A DNA stretch of 64,000 bases, from positions 4,092,001 through 4,156,000 of the forward strand of contig OZ255821.1 of the NCBI GenBank assembly GCA_965277435.1. Direction: 5' to 3'. Made by a program: the position numbers and the translations under genes. Within the stretch, counting starts at the first letter, position 1. Every line of letters begins with the position of its first letter. The notes below the pieces were generated by a model. The model was not told the DNA's origin, did no database searches, and worked only from the letters and a program-made list of their open reading frames with translations. Of the stretch, positions 43,691 to 52,381 are shown one piece after another. The DNA comes from Bog-105 sp965277435 (lineage in GTDB: Bacteria; Acidobacteriota; Terriglobia; Bryobacterales; Bryobacteraceae).

Positions 43691-44941
43691 TCAGATCTCG
43701 CCCGAGCGGGCGGTAGCAGCCGCTTCGAAGAGGCCGAGTTGTTCGGGCAGATCGAAACGCTGCGGGAGCTGCTGTGTATCGATCTGCATAGCTGCTGGAT
43801 TATGACCGGCCGCGACAATGAAGAAACGCGCTTTCTTGACAGAAATTTTCAGTTTGGCGAGGTCGGTGAGGGTGAGCGAACGATAACGTCGGATTTTCAA
43901 GATCCGCTTCACGTTGCGGACACCGAAGCCAGGGACGCGCAGCAGGGCGTTCTTGCCGGCTTTATTGACGTCGACGGGGAAAAATTCGCGATGACGCAGA
44001 GCCCACGCGAGTTTGGGATCTTTATCGAGAGCGAGGTTGGGATCGGCTTGGGTGGTGAGTTCGTCGGGCGAAAAGCCGTAGAAACGGAGGAGCCAGTCGG
44101 CTTGGTATAGACGATGCTCGCGGATGAGCGGAATTTTGACCAGCGGCAGCGTGGGATCGGCGTGCGGAATCGGGCTGAAGGCTGAGTAGTAGGCGCGGCG
44201 TAAATGAAATTGCTTGTAAAGATCCGCCGACTTGGTAAGCATGTCGGCGTCGGGCGAGGCCGTTGCCCCAACTATAAATTGAGTGCTTTGCCCGGCCGGT
44301 GCGAAACGCTTAGTCCGCTTCGATTGCAAGGTCGGGTCCTTGGCTTCGAGAATGCCGCCGGCAATTTGCTGCATGGTGGATTCAATTTCGCGGTGCGACT
44401 TGGCGGGGGCGAGCTGGGTCAGATCGTTATCGCGGGCGAGCTCGACATTGGCGCTGAGGCGATCGGCCCACTGGCCCGCTTCGAGCATTAATTCCTGCGA
44501 CGCGCCGGGGACCGCTTTCAGGTGAATATAACCGCCAAACAGCTGTTCGGTGCGCAGAAGTTTGGCAACGCGGACGAGCTGTTCCATAGTGTAGTCCGGG
44601 CTCTGGATGACGCCGGAACTGAGGAACAGGCCTTCGATGTAGTTCCGCTTGTAGAACTCAATGGTCAGGAACACGACCTCTTCGGGCGTGAAGCGCGCGC
44701 GGGGGGTATCGCTTGAAATGCGGTTGACGCAGTAGCTGCAATCGTACACGCAGTAATTGGTGAGAAGAAGTTTCAAGAGGGAAACGCAACGGCCATCCGG
44801 GGTATAGCTATGGCAAATGCCGACTCCGTTAGTGTTGCCGAGGCCGCCTTCGACCCGCGCGCGGCGGGAACCGCTGCTGGCGCAGGAGGCGTCGTATTTG
44901 GCGGCGTCAGCGAGGACGCGAAGCTTGGCGCGAATCTCCAA
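43691..44941 (-). CDS. Putative DNA modification/repair radical SAM protein (UdgX partner)
   Basis: 416 residues. The N-terminus (KLRVLADAAKYDASCASSG) is typical of the family. The radical SAM cluster motif is CVYDCSYC (Cys64, Cys68, Cys71). Later come SSGVIQSPDYTMEQL, GGYIHLKAVPGA and RLSANVELA. A helix-hairpin-helix region near the C-terminus (NALLRVPGFGVRNVKRILKIRR) points to DNA binding. This gene and udgX are adjacent with no gap, a conserved pair in many bacteria. The reaction is unknown; repair of a base lesion is the usual proposal. Start chosen at the first ATG consistent with the family; the upstream 288 bases hold no convincing gene. Confidence 0.9.
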   Translation of the reverse strand: MEIRAKLRVLADAAKYDASCASSGSRRARVEGGLGNTNGVGICHSYTPDGRCVSLLKLLLTNYCVYDCSYCVNRISSDTPRARFTPEEVVFLTIEFYKRNYIEGLFLSSGVIQSPDYTMEQLVRVAKLLRTEQLFGGYIHLKAVPGASQELMLEAGQWADRLSANVELARDNDLTQLAPAKSHREIESTMQQIAGGILEAKDPTLQSKRTKRFAPAGQSTQFIVGATASPDADMLTKSADLYKQFHLRRAYYSAFSPIPHADPTLPLVKIPLIREHRLYQADWLLRFYGFSPDELTTQADPNLALDKDPKLAWALRHREFFPVDVNKAGKNALLRVPGFGVRNVKRILKIRRYRSLTLTDLAKLKISVKKARFFIVAAGHNPAAMQIDTQQLPQRFDLPEQLGLFEAAATARSGEI

Positions 44942-45229
44942 AATCTAGCTTATTGGATGCGGAATGAGGCGAGGGTGTTCTACTTTTGTTCGCCGGTGGG
45001 AACCCTGCGACCGGCTATGGCGTTCCAATCTGAGCAGAACTTCACATTTGGAACAACCTGGAGAGCGGCGCGCGAGGAAATTGCCAGTGTCCTCAAATGC
45101 CTCAATTTCGAACCTACTGGACCCTGTCGAAAACTCTTGGCGGGAGTGCAGTTTGAACGGGCGCGTGTACAACATGCCAAGCGCGGATACAGCGCCCTGA
45201 GCGATACGACAAAGGCCTTTCGGCGTGCG

Positions 45230-45988
45230 TTATAGGCCGGGGAAGCGCTGGCGCAATTCCTTGGCCTGCCGTTCACTTACCAGCAGTTCGGTTTCGTCGG
45301 CATCGGCCATGGTGAGCACAAAAGTGCTGCGATCATAGGGCTTGATGAGCTTTACGCGGCTGAGATTAATGAGTATTTCGCGCCGCGCTCGAAAAAAGGA
45401 GTGGGCAGCGAGACCTTCTTCGAGCTGAGCGAGTTGGTAGTTCACCCAATACGTGTCCGAGGCCGTCCGAGCTTTCAAGATTCCGCCATCAATATAAAAC
45501 CAGAAGATGTCTTCCGGATCGAGCAGGACGACGCTGTGGCCTTTTCGACAGACCACTCGCTGCAGTTGCTTGGTTACTCCGGCAATCGCCTGTAAGCGCT
45601 CTTTATCTTCGGCGCGCTCGATCTCAGAGTTCAGCAAACGCCGCACCCGGTCCATGGCTGTCTCCAGTCGCGCGGGTTCGATTGGCTTGAGCAGGTAGGC
45701 GATGGCGTTCGCTTCAAATGCAGCCAGGGCATGCTGGTCAAAGCTGGTAGCAAAAATAATCAACGGCGCTGCCGCCGACGAAGACATCCCCCGGACGACA
45801 CCGAAGCCATCGAGTTCGGGCATCTGGATGTCAAGAAACGTGACATCAGGCTTAAGGGCTTCCAACAGATCGAGCGCTTCCAGGCCGTCCTGGGCTTCCC
45901 CCACGATCTCTACGTCACCATAAGCGGAAAGCATTCGGGCCAGTCTGCGCCGGGCAGAAGGCTCATCGTCTACCAGAAGAACTGTCAT
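45230..45988 (-). CDS. LytTR-family response regulator
   Basis: 252 residues. A receiver domain (residues 1-120) has the phosphoacceptor in FLDIQMPELDG (Asp53), the acidic pair VDDE at the start and the Lys in YLLKPIEP. The C-terminal 100 residues are a LytTR DNA-binding domain (IFWFYIDGGILKART, YQLAQLEEGLAAHSFFRARREILINLSRVKLIKPYD). It is coupled to the sensor kinase gene upstream by ATGA overlap, so the two are a LytS/LytR-type pair. Target genes cannot be read from the window. Confidence 0.93.
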   Translation of the reverse strand: MTVLLVDDEPSARRRLARMLSAYGDVEIVGEAQDGLEALDLLEALKPDVTFLDIQMPELDGFGVVRGMSSSAAAPLIIFATSFDQHALAAFEANAIAYLLKPIEPARLETAMDRVRRLLNSEIERAEDKERLQAIAGVTKQLQRVVCRKGHSVVLLDPEDIFWFYIDGGILKARTASDTYWVNYQLAQLEEGLAAHSFFRARREILINLSRVKLIKPYDRSTFVLTMADADETELLVSERQAKELRQRFPGL

Positions 45989-47994
45989 ATGTCCTGGCCT
46001 CTTGGAATCACAATCAAGGCTTCTGTACCACCTTGCCTGCGCGGCCGTAACGTGAAGGACGCACGCCCGCCATACGCCGTACGCAGACGATTACTTACGT
46101 TTTCGACACCAATGCTCGTACTCCGCTCATTTGGCTGCTTGGGGCGGGCTAGAAGGCCCACGCCATCATCGGAAACCGAAATGGAAATGTCATCGGCGAC
46201 AAATTCGGAACGGATGGTCAAGCATCCGCCTTCCCGCTTCGGGCTGAGCCCATGTTTCAGAGCGTTCTCTATTAAAGGCTGCAGCAGCAGCGTGGGAATA
46301 GTTTGTCCGAGCGTGGCGGGATCAATATCGAAGGTCACCTTCAAACGTTCTCCAAACCTGGTTTGCTCAATATGCAGATAGCTGCGCGCAAAATCCAACT
46401 CTTCCTTGAGCGAAGTGAAATGCCTGTCGGTATTGACTAGGACGTAACGAAAGACTGCAGACAGGCGGAGAGTCATTTCCTCGGCCTGATCGGGCGCGAT
46501 GACGGCCAGATCGGCAATCGTGTTGAGCGAGTTGAAGAGGAAGTGCGGGTTCACCTGTGCGCGGAGCGCACGCAACTCAGCAGCGGAAAGTTCTTCGCGG
46601 AACAACGTTTCGCGGCGAACCTCTTCCGTCCTGCGCTGTTCCGCGAGTAGCATGCCGAGCCTGATTTGTACCTGCCCCCCAACACTCTCTACAAAACCGG
46701 TTTCGAGCGCAGTCAGAGGCGGCCGGACAACGCCAGGGCTGAGTACGATCACGTGGTCCATTTCCCCTTCCAGAAATAGCGGAACAACCATACTCGCGGG
46801 AGGCGACAGCGCCCGTGCCAGCTTGTCCGTGGCGGCAACGAAGTAAGGCCCCGGCCGTGAAGGGCGGAGATCTTCACCGCCGGCCTGAAAGGGAAGGATC
46901 CGCACCGCAGCCAGACTGAGTGCTTTTTGCAGGAAGTTTTCCGCAGCGCCGAAAATCGCATCCTGGCTTTGGAGCTCAATTAATTCGCGCCATAGCACCG
47001 GAATGGCGGCCTGAAAATCGAGCTGTTCAAAAACCCATATGTCTATCCACAGATTAAGGCGATGCTCCGCTACAGGTGCAAGCGCAATTGCCGTGCCGAC
47101 AATGAGCAGACAAACGAATCCCTGGTACGCAGGTTTCGCGAATAGCGTGAAGCAGCGGGCCACGATGAGCCAAACCGCTACGCTAGCGCATGTCCAGAGA
47201 ACGATGCGCAGCGCACGTTTAACGATGACGTCCGCGAGACGCACATTAGCAAAAAGAAAAATAATGCCGGATAGGATGAGCACGAGGCTGGTTAGGCTCA
47301 ACGCAACGAGCGTCAAAGACTCGCGAATTCGCGCGCCAGCCCAGACGCTGTAGGTTGTGTATCCCGCCATCAGAAGCAAGCCAGCAATCGTGCAGGCGGC
47401 GAATAATAATAGCGGACGGCGCCTGACTTGTAAGTGACGATAAAGCGAAATCCGGCTTAGTAACAACAGCGCGGTAACTACAAGTACGGTGGACGGCCCA
47501 AGAAGTACACCCGAACGAGTTCTGAACAGGAGTGCACAGAGCAGGGCACCAAAACCGAGAACGGCGGTAAGCACCATGGCACGCTGTAGCCAAGCCCACG
47601 GCTTTGGAGCCACCGTGTAGGCGCCCTTTCTCGGTAAATACCTGGCCGACACCATAACTGGAACGCCGACGATGACAATAAATCCGGCTATCACAGACAG
47701 TACATCGAGCACCAGGGGCGCTGGTTTCGACAGCCATTGAAACGCCAGCCACACGGCCCGGAAGAGCTCCATGGCCAGCATGATCCACATCATCGTCAAA
47801 AGGCTGGGAAGCGACTCTCCGCTGCTCCGCAACCACAAGAGCGCGCGGAGAAGAATAACCGTGACGGCGATTCCCATCACGCAGAAGGCGGTGTGCAGCA
47901 GCAGGATCTCCGCGTTTGCGTCTTGTGACAATAATGCCGGCGCTCCCGCAGCCATCGCAATTCTCTCGACGTCCACGTGCATTATAAACAGCAA
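45985..47994 (-). CDS. LytS/YehU-type sensor histidine kinase
   Basis: 669 residues. The N-terminal 300 residues contain about ten hydrophobic helices (for example LLHTAFCVMGIAVTVILLRALLWL, VLVVTALLLLSRISLY). A GAF-like or linker region follows (about 320-450). The C-terminus is a His_kinase domain with AQVNPHFLFNSLNTI (His484), then an ATPase domain with LQPLIENALKHG and SVSDDGVGL. Signal unknown. The stop overlaps the start of the LytTR regulator (ATGA). The two-gene system stands alone on the minus strand. Confidence 0.92.
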   Translation of the reverse strand: MLFIMHVDVERIAMAAGAPALLSQDANAEILLLHTAFCVMGIAVTVILLRALLWLRSSGESLPSLLTMMWIMLAMELFRAVWLAFQWLSKPAPLVLDVLSVIAGFIVIVGVPVMVSARYLPRKGAYTVAPKPWAWLQRAMVLTAVLGFGALLCALLFRTRSGVLLGPSTVLVVTALLLLSRISLYRHLQVRRRPLLLFAACTIAGLLLMAGYTTYSVWAGARIRESLTLVALSLTSLVLILSGIIFLFANVRLADVIVKRALRIVLWTCASVAVWLIVARCFTLFAKPAYQGFVCLLIVGTAIALAPVAEHRLNLWIDIWVFEQLDFQAAIPVLWRELIELQSQDAIFGAAENFLQKALSLAAVRILPFQAGGEDLRPSRPGPYFVAATDKLARALSPPASMVVPLFLEGEMDHVIVLSPGVVRPPLTALETGFVESVGGQVQIRLGMLLAEQRRTEEVRRETLFREELSAAELRALRAQVNPHFLFNSLNTIADLAVIAPDQAEEMTLRLSAVFRYVLVNTDRHFTSLKEELDFARSYLHIEQTRFGERLKVTFDIDPATLGQTIPTLLLQPLIENALKHGLSPKREGGCLTIRSEFVADDISISVSDDGVGLLARPKQPNERSTSIGVENVSNRLRTAYGGRASFTLRPRRQGGTEALIVIPRGQDI

Positions 47995-48116
47995 TCAAAC
48001 GAAAAGGAATGCGCTAGGGTGCGCAGAACGGACACCCTGCTTGTGGTTCGAACAAATTGCGTACGTCGTTCAGAAACGTAAGTGCTATTTAAGACTAGGC
48101 TGCGTTTGCGAATCCT

Positions 48117-49550
48117 TTAATATCCGGAAAACGCCGTCACAGGCGGTGGCACATATTGCCCGTCTTCGACCACGCCCTGCGGACCGTAGAACCGAAGCAT
48201 CAGGTTGAACTTGCGCGGCGGGACCGGCAAATAGTTCGCTTCGGGTACTCCGTCTGGTTTTTTTGTTCCGAAATAAAGGGTCAGGGACCTGTCCGAGTTG
48301 TATGTCAGGCCCGGAGTGTAGCTGGCCACATCATATTTCTGAAGCGGGTTCGGTACGAGTTCAATCGCATGAGGAGTATAAGCCGTTATCGACCAGAATC
48401 GCTTTGCTGCCGGCGGCTGGCCGGGCGGGAAATGGATGGTGTACGCACGACCATTTGCACCATCGAGAGCCTTCCCCTCCGCATCGACGAATACGTGGAA
48501 ATAGGCCGCAGAGCTGAAGTCGTTGCTAGCCTGCAGGAACTCGGTAATACCCGCCCGGTCCAGGACATTGTCTCCCCAGTGACCGATGTTGGTGAAGTCA
48601 ACCCAACCATTGGCGTCGCGGTGAGTGCGGTAATTCCGAATGATGTTCCGGTGAGCAGCCTGAGCGCCATCCGCCAAATAGGATAGCGACACTCGCCCCT
48701 CAAAAAGCGCATTGAAACGATCCGAAAGCGCGGCTTCGTCCGGAGTCAGCGGCGGCGTGCGCGGGGACGCAACCGCGGCCTTCAACTGTGCGAGAAAGAG
48801 CAAAGGTACCTTGGCGATCTCGGTATCTGCGACCGTCTTGAAAGGGAACGCAAAGTTCGACTCGGGCTTGATCACCGTTTCTGACGGTGGAGGATCTAGC
48901 AATAAATAGTCAGAAAGCGACTGCAGCTTGAGTGAACGCCGGAACGTGTCAGCTTCGCTTATTTGGTCTTGGCCCTTTGAGGAGTATTTGTCCGCACGAA
49001 AAATAATCGTAGGATGATCGACCGGCACCTGGATCTCTGTCGCGCCAGCCGGGAGGGCGCCTTGCGAGTTATCGTAGCCTTGGGGCCCTTCAAAAGCGTA
49101 AAGGCCAGCCGGAAACTTCGTTTTGAAGTTGAAAACGTTTCCGTATGGATCGAGCACGAGCACCGAGTACACCACATTCGTTGAAGGAATGGTGAGAATC
49201 GCGGGATTGCTGGTGGATAGCTTTGTGAAGGAACTGGCATAGAGCGTATCTACGTTAATGGCAACCACCACCTGGTAGAGCGGAGTAACAGTAGCAGGAC
49301 CAATCAGTTGATTCGGGATCGAGAATCTTGATTGCTCGTAGGTGAACCAGAGGGGATAGAAGGTAGTTACATAATTGACTGCCGTTTGACAGGCGTCGTT
49401 ACATGGGTGATTTAACTGGTCCACTTCGGAATTAGAAGTGGACTGTGCGCGGACAGTGTTGACGGGGCTAACGAGTGTAAGAACAGCAGCAACGAGGCTG
49501 GCTGTACAGAGCCCGCGAGCGAACGCTGGAAGGGAAACTTTGTGCTTCAT
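48117..49550 (-). CDS. DUF1254/DUF1214-domain secreted protein
   Basis: 477 residues with a signal peptide (MKHKVSLPAFARGLCTASLVAAVLTLV, cleaved after VRAQ). The N-terminal half matches DUF1254 (ATVTPLYQVVVAINVDTLYASSFTKLS, VVYSVLVLDPYGNVFNFKT), the C-terminal part DUF1214 (SAAYFHVFVDAEGKALDGANGRAYTIHFPPGQPPAAKRFWSI abbreviated in motif order). The role of these proteins is unknown; they occur widely in soil bacteria. It stands alone, with 379 bases without a gene upstream. Confidence 0.88.
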   Translation of the reverse strand: MKHKVSLPAFARGLCTASLVAAVLTLVSPVNTVRAQSTSNSEVDQLNHPCNDACQTAVNYVTTFYPLWFTYEQSRFSIPNQLIGPATVTPLYQVVVAINVDTLYASSFTKLSTSNPAILTIPSTNVVYSVLVLDPYGNVFNFKTKFPAGLYAFEGPQGYDNSQGALPAGATEIQVPVDHPTIIFRADKYSSKGQDQISEADTFRRSLKLQSLSDYLLLDPPPSETVIKPESNFAFPFKTVADTEIAKVPLLFLAQLKAAVASPRTPPLTPDEAALSDRFNALFEGRVSLSYLADGAQAAHRNIIRNYRTHRDANGWVDFTNIGHWGDNVLDRAGITEFLQASNDFSSAAYFHVFVDAEGKALDGANGRAYTIHFPPGQPPAAKRFWSITAYTPHAIELVPNPLQKYDVASYTPGLTYNSDRSLTLYFGTKKPDGVPEANYLPVPPRKFNLMLRFYGPQGVVEDGQYVPPPVTAFSGY

Positions 49551-49929
49551 CTTATCTCCATAGATACGGGGAATGCAGGCCAGCCAGGTTAGGGCTAGCG
49601 CCCGCTTACGACAAGCTCTCGATGTGCGCGAGGTTGTCGTTTGAAATAGTGTGCGCTGACTCTTTGCAATTCGTCGAGATAAATTTCCGAACGCGTATCC
49701 TCGCCGCCGAGCGCGTTTTTCCGAATCCAGGCGGTTTCAACGACTGCGCAGACCGATCATGGAACGGATACAGGAAGCGAAGGCGGCCTTCCGCAGCATC
49801 ATAGAGGCGATCGACACCGCGACGCGCGACGAAGGCCATTACCGATCGAGCAGAACGCCGACTCCTACGACGGGAAGCCGCTCTTTTCCCGGTGAACCCT
49901 GTTCAGGTGAGCAGTGGCTGGCGACGTTC
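49551..49929. other. Gene-free stretch between the DUF1254 and GH1 genes
   Basis: No convincing gene, hairpin or repeat was seen on either strand. Short open frames here overlap each other and lack ribosome-binding sites. The part next to 49550 probably carries the promoter of the DUF1254 gene. Confidence 0.5.
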
Positions 49930-51414
49930 TTAGTTGCCACAGGCGGCGGACGTAACGTTCTCTCCTTTGATTATCCGAGAGTAGACTTCCGCGCTCAACT
50001 TCGGTGTTCGTTGTTGCGTATCAAAATCGACGTAGATGAGCCCGAACCTGCTGGCATAGCCGCTGAACCACTCTAAATTGTCGTGGCTCGACCAGACATG
50101 ATAACCGCGGACGTCGGCTCCGGCAGCCATGGCCTGGTGCATCGCGGCCACGTGATCCACGATATAGCGGCACCGGCGTACGTCTCGAACAGCGCCGTCG
50201 ATGAGCTTATCCTCGCCGGGGAAGCCCGCGCCATTCTCGGTGATAAAGACGGTCGGATTGCCGTAGTCGACTCGAATCCGGTTCAGTAAAGCTGTGAACT
50301 GGTCAGGCCGCACCGGGCCGTTAAACGCCGTATCGACACCCTCCGGCCGGAACGTTTCCGCTGCGTAGCCGCTTTGCGGTTGCTTGTGACGCCGAAAGAA
50401 TAGCGGCGCATAGTAGTTGATGCCGAGATAGTCGAAGTGAGCTGCGTGAATCCTGGTGGCGTCGCCGGGTCTGACATCGATCTCAAGTCCGCGTGCATGG
50501 GCGAGCGCCAGAATGTCCGCTGGGTAGGTCCCTTTGTACATTGCATCGAGGAACCAACGGTTGAGAACTCCGTCACCGATTTTGGCGGCGGCGACGTCAG
50601 CGGTAGAGGGCTGGTCAGCTGTGAGCGCGGTGAATAGGGGCAGGGCCAGGCCCAGGCGCCCCTTATATCCTTTGGCGTCGAAACTCTGCTTGGCGGCTGC
50701 TGAAGCGAGGAGGATGTGGTTGAAAGTTTTGAGCGAGACGGCGAGGTGTGCTTCATCCGGCAGGATGAGCAGGTCCCCTTTGCCGCCTGCGAGCTTTTGC
50801 TCGGCCGCAGTTTTGATAGCGCGCTCGACAGACGGTTCGTTGACCAGCACGAAGAGGTCGACCTGATCGGCGAAATTGGCGAATACAACTTCGGCATAGC
50901 GCTTGAACCAATCGATCGAGGCGCGGTTTTCCCAGCCGCCCGCTGCGGCGAGCGACGCGGGCATGTCCCAGTGATAGAGGGTCAGCATCGGCTGGATGCC
51001 GGCGGCTTTGAGGTCTGTAATGAACTGGCGATAATGCGCTACCGCAGCAGGATTCACTGGACCGAGACCGTCGGGCATGATCCGGGGCCACGAGATGGAG
51101 AACCGGTAACTCGTCAGACCCATCTTTTTGAAGAGCGCGATGTCTTTGAGGTATTGATCGCGGTCGTAAAAGTTGATGGCGACCTTGCCGGATATTCCGG
51201 GCCCGGCAAGATGATCGTCATCCAGGTAGACGTCCCAAATCGAACGTCCTTTGTTATCGGCGGAGGACTCACCTTCAACCTGATAAGCGGCTGAAGCTGC
51301 TCCCCAGCGAAAGGAGTCTTTGGGCGGGGCTGTCTGGGCTTGCAGGGCCATCACTGAGGATAGGATGGCAACGGCCGGTAATATTACCCTCGACATCGGT
51401 TTTTTGGCGTGCAT
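49930..51414 (-). CDS. Secreted GH1 beta-glycosidase
   Basis: 494 residues. A signal peptide (MHAKKPMSRVILPAVAILSSVMALQAQ) precedes a complete GH1 TIM barrel: FRWGAASAAYQVEGES, YRFSISWPRIMPDG, LYHWDMPASLAAAGGW, the acid/base Glu in LVNEPSV (usually TxNEP), LGINYYAPLF, and the nucleophile Glu in FITENGAGFP, then GYHVWSSHDNLEWFSGY. Most GH1 enzymes are cytoplasmic; the signal peptide suggests a periplasmic beta-glucosidase or related activity. The acid/base motif has Val instead of Thr/Asn before NEP. Substrate specificity cannot be read by eye. Confidence 0.9.
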   Translation of the reverse strand: MHAKKPMSRVILPAVAILSSVMALQAQTAPPKDSFRWGAASAAYQVEGESSADNKGRSIWDVYLDDDHLAGPGISGKVAINFYDRDQYLKDIALFKKMGLTSYRFSISWPRIMPDGLGPVNPAAVAHYRQFITDLKAAGIQPMLTLYHWDMPASLAAAGGWENRASIDWFKRYAEVVFANFADQVDLFVLVNEPSVERAIKTAAEQKLAGGKGDLLILPDEAHLAVSLKTFNHILLASAAAKQSFDAKGYKGRLGLALPLFTALTADQPSTADVAAAKIGDGVLNRWFLDAMYKGTYPADILALAHARGLEIDVRPGDATRIHAAHFDYLGINYYAPLFFRRHKQPQSGYAAETFRPEGVDTAFNGPVRPDQFTALLNRIRVDYGNPTVFITENGAGFPGEDKLIDGAVRDVRRCRYIVDHVAAMHQAMAAGADVRGYHVWSSHDNLEWFSGYASRFGLIYVDFDTQQRTPKLSAEVYSRIIKGENVTSAACGN

Positions 51415-51677
51415 CTCTAGCGTACGATTTGGAAGCGGTCGCGTAGTGGACCCATGGGCTCACTCGGAAAGCTTTTGGTTTTTGAGACAATCACGATGCA
51501 AGAACCCTTGACCATCGTAGCTATAGGCGGAAGGTTGGGAAAGTGCTAACGGGATCGAGACTTGGCCGGGCGCAGTCCTGAGGCCGCGGGAACTCACTGA
51601 CGCGTAGTACCGGAATCTCAAGCCGGGAAGACGACTATTCGCCTGCAATGTATCCTGGGTAAAGATTAAGAATCCCG

Positions 51678-51893
51678 ATGGCCGGCACTCGATATGAAGA
51701 CGCCCTCCGTCATATTCAATCCTTGAGCCGTGCAGAACAGGAAACGCTTTTGGCCGAAATCACGGAACGGCTGGAAGTACCCAAATCTGGGACACGTAGC
51801 ATTTTGCAGTTGCGTGGTCTTGGCAAGGATTTGTGGGTTGAGCTGGATGCCCAAGAATACTTGGATCGAGAACGATCGTCGTGGGATGGATAG
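51678..51893 (+). CDS. VapB-type antitoxin
   Basis: 71 residues from ATG 51678. The sequence (HIQSLSRAEQETLLAEITERLE, then SILQLRGLGKDLWVELDAQEYLDRERSSWDG) resembles short antitoxins that accompany PIN-domain toxins: a helical N-terminal part and a toxin-wrapping C-terminal tail ending in DAQEYLDRERSSW. The toxin frame begins 13 bases before the stop. Such antitoxins usually repress their own operon; no operator was seen. Confidence 0.75.
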   Translation: MAGTRYEDALRHIQSLSRAEQETLLAEITERLEVPKSGTRSILQLRGLGKDLWVELDAQEYLDRERSSWDG

Positions 51894-52337
51894 ATACCCT
51901 AAGCGACACGATTGTTGCAATCGACACTTCTCCGATAATCTATTTTCTCGAAGAGCATCCGACGTGGCTACCAATAGTTGAGCGGTTTTTCGAAGCTCCT
52001 GATCAAGGTAGCTTTAAGGCTGTCACATCGACAATCACTCTGACTGAGGTGCTGGTTCACCGATTGCGTCACTCGCAAATGGCATTAGCAAAACAATACC
52101 GGCAAATCTTGTTAGCAGCCCGTAATCTGGAAAATCCCTATCACTGCGGAGATCTTGTGTCGGGCAGCAGAGCTTCGTGCCCACTATGGTTTCCGGACAC
52201 CAGATGCGATCCAGCTTGCAACGGCGCTTCACGCGCGGGCCCAATCGCTTCTAACGAACGACAAAGCGCTGTCGTTGTTCAATGAACTTCGAGTCCTCAC
52301 GCTCGGGAAATTGCAGTCTCCAATGACAACGGACTAG
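51881..52337 (+). pseudogene. vapC: VapC-type PIN-domain ribonuclease, frameshifted
   Basis: The start (GTG 51881) overlaps the antitoxin gene. The first 85 codons encode IVAIDTSPIIYFLEEHPTW (first catalytic Asp) and TSTITLTEVLVHRLR (Glu). At about 52137-52142 the frame changes: the original frame continues into non-PIN sequence and stops at 52285, while ITAEILCRAAELRAHYGFRTPDAIQLATALH, with the expected Asp residues, and LLTNDKAL continue in another frame to 52337. Removing one T in CCCTATC restores a full PIN domain of about 150 residues. The toxin is therefore probably inactive, unless this is a sequence error. Confidence 0.75.
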
Positions 52338-52381
52338 ACGAATTACTTCTGTCAAAATTCGATTTGTAACGAAAAGCGGCA

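Noticed and set aside
43544..44110. Open frame of 188 codons on the plus strand
   Set aside because: It is antisense to the udgX/radical SAM junction, both of which have strong family motifs.
44810..45235. Possible gene on the plus strand upstream of the LytTR regulator
   Set aside because: Its first third overlaps the radical SAM gene antisense, and the rest lacks domain signal or a ribosome-binding site.
47995..48116. TGGTTCGAACAAAT as a tRNA T-arm
   Set aside because: No matching acceptor, D-arm or anticodon arm could be drawn around it.
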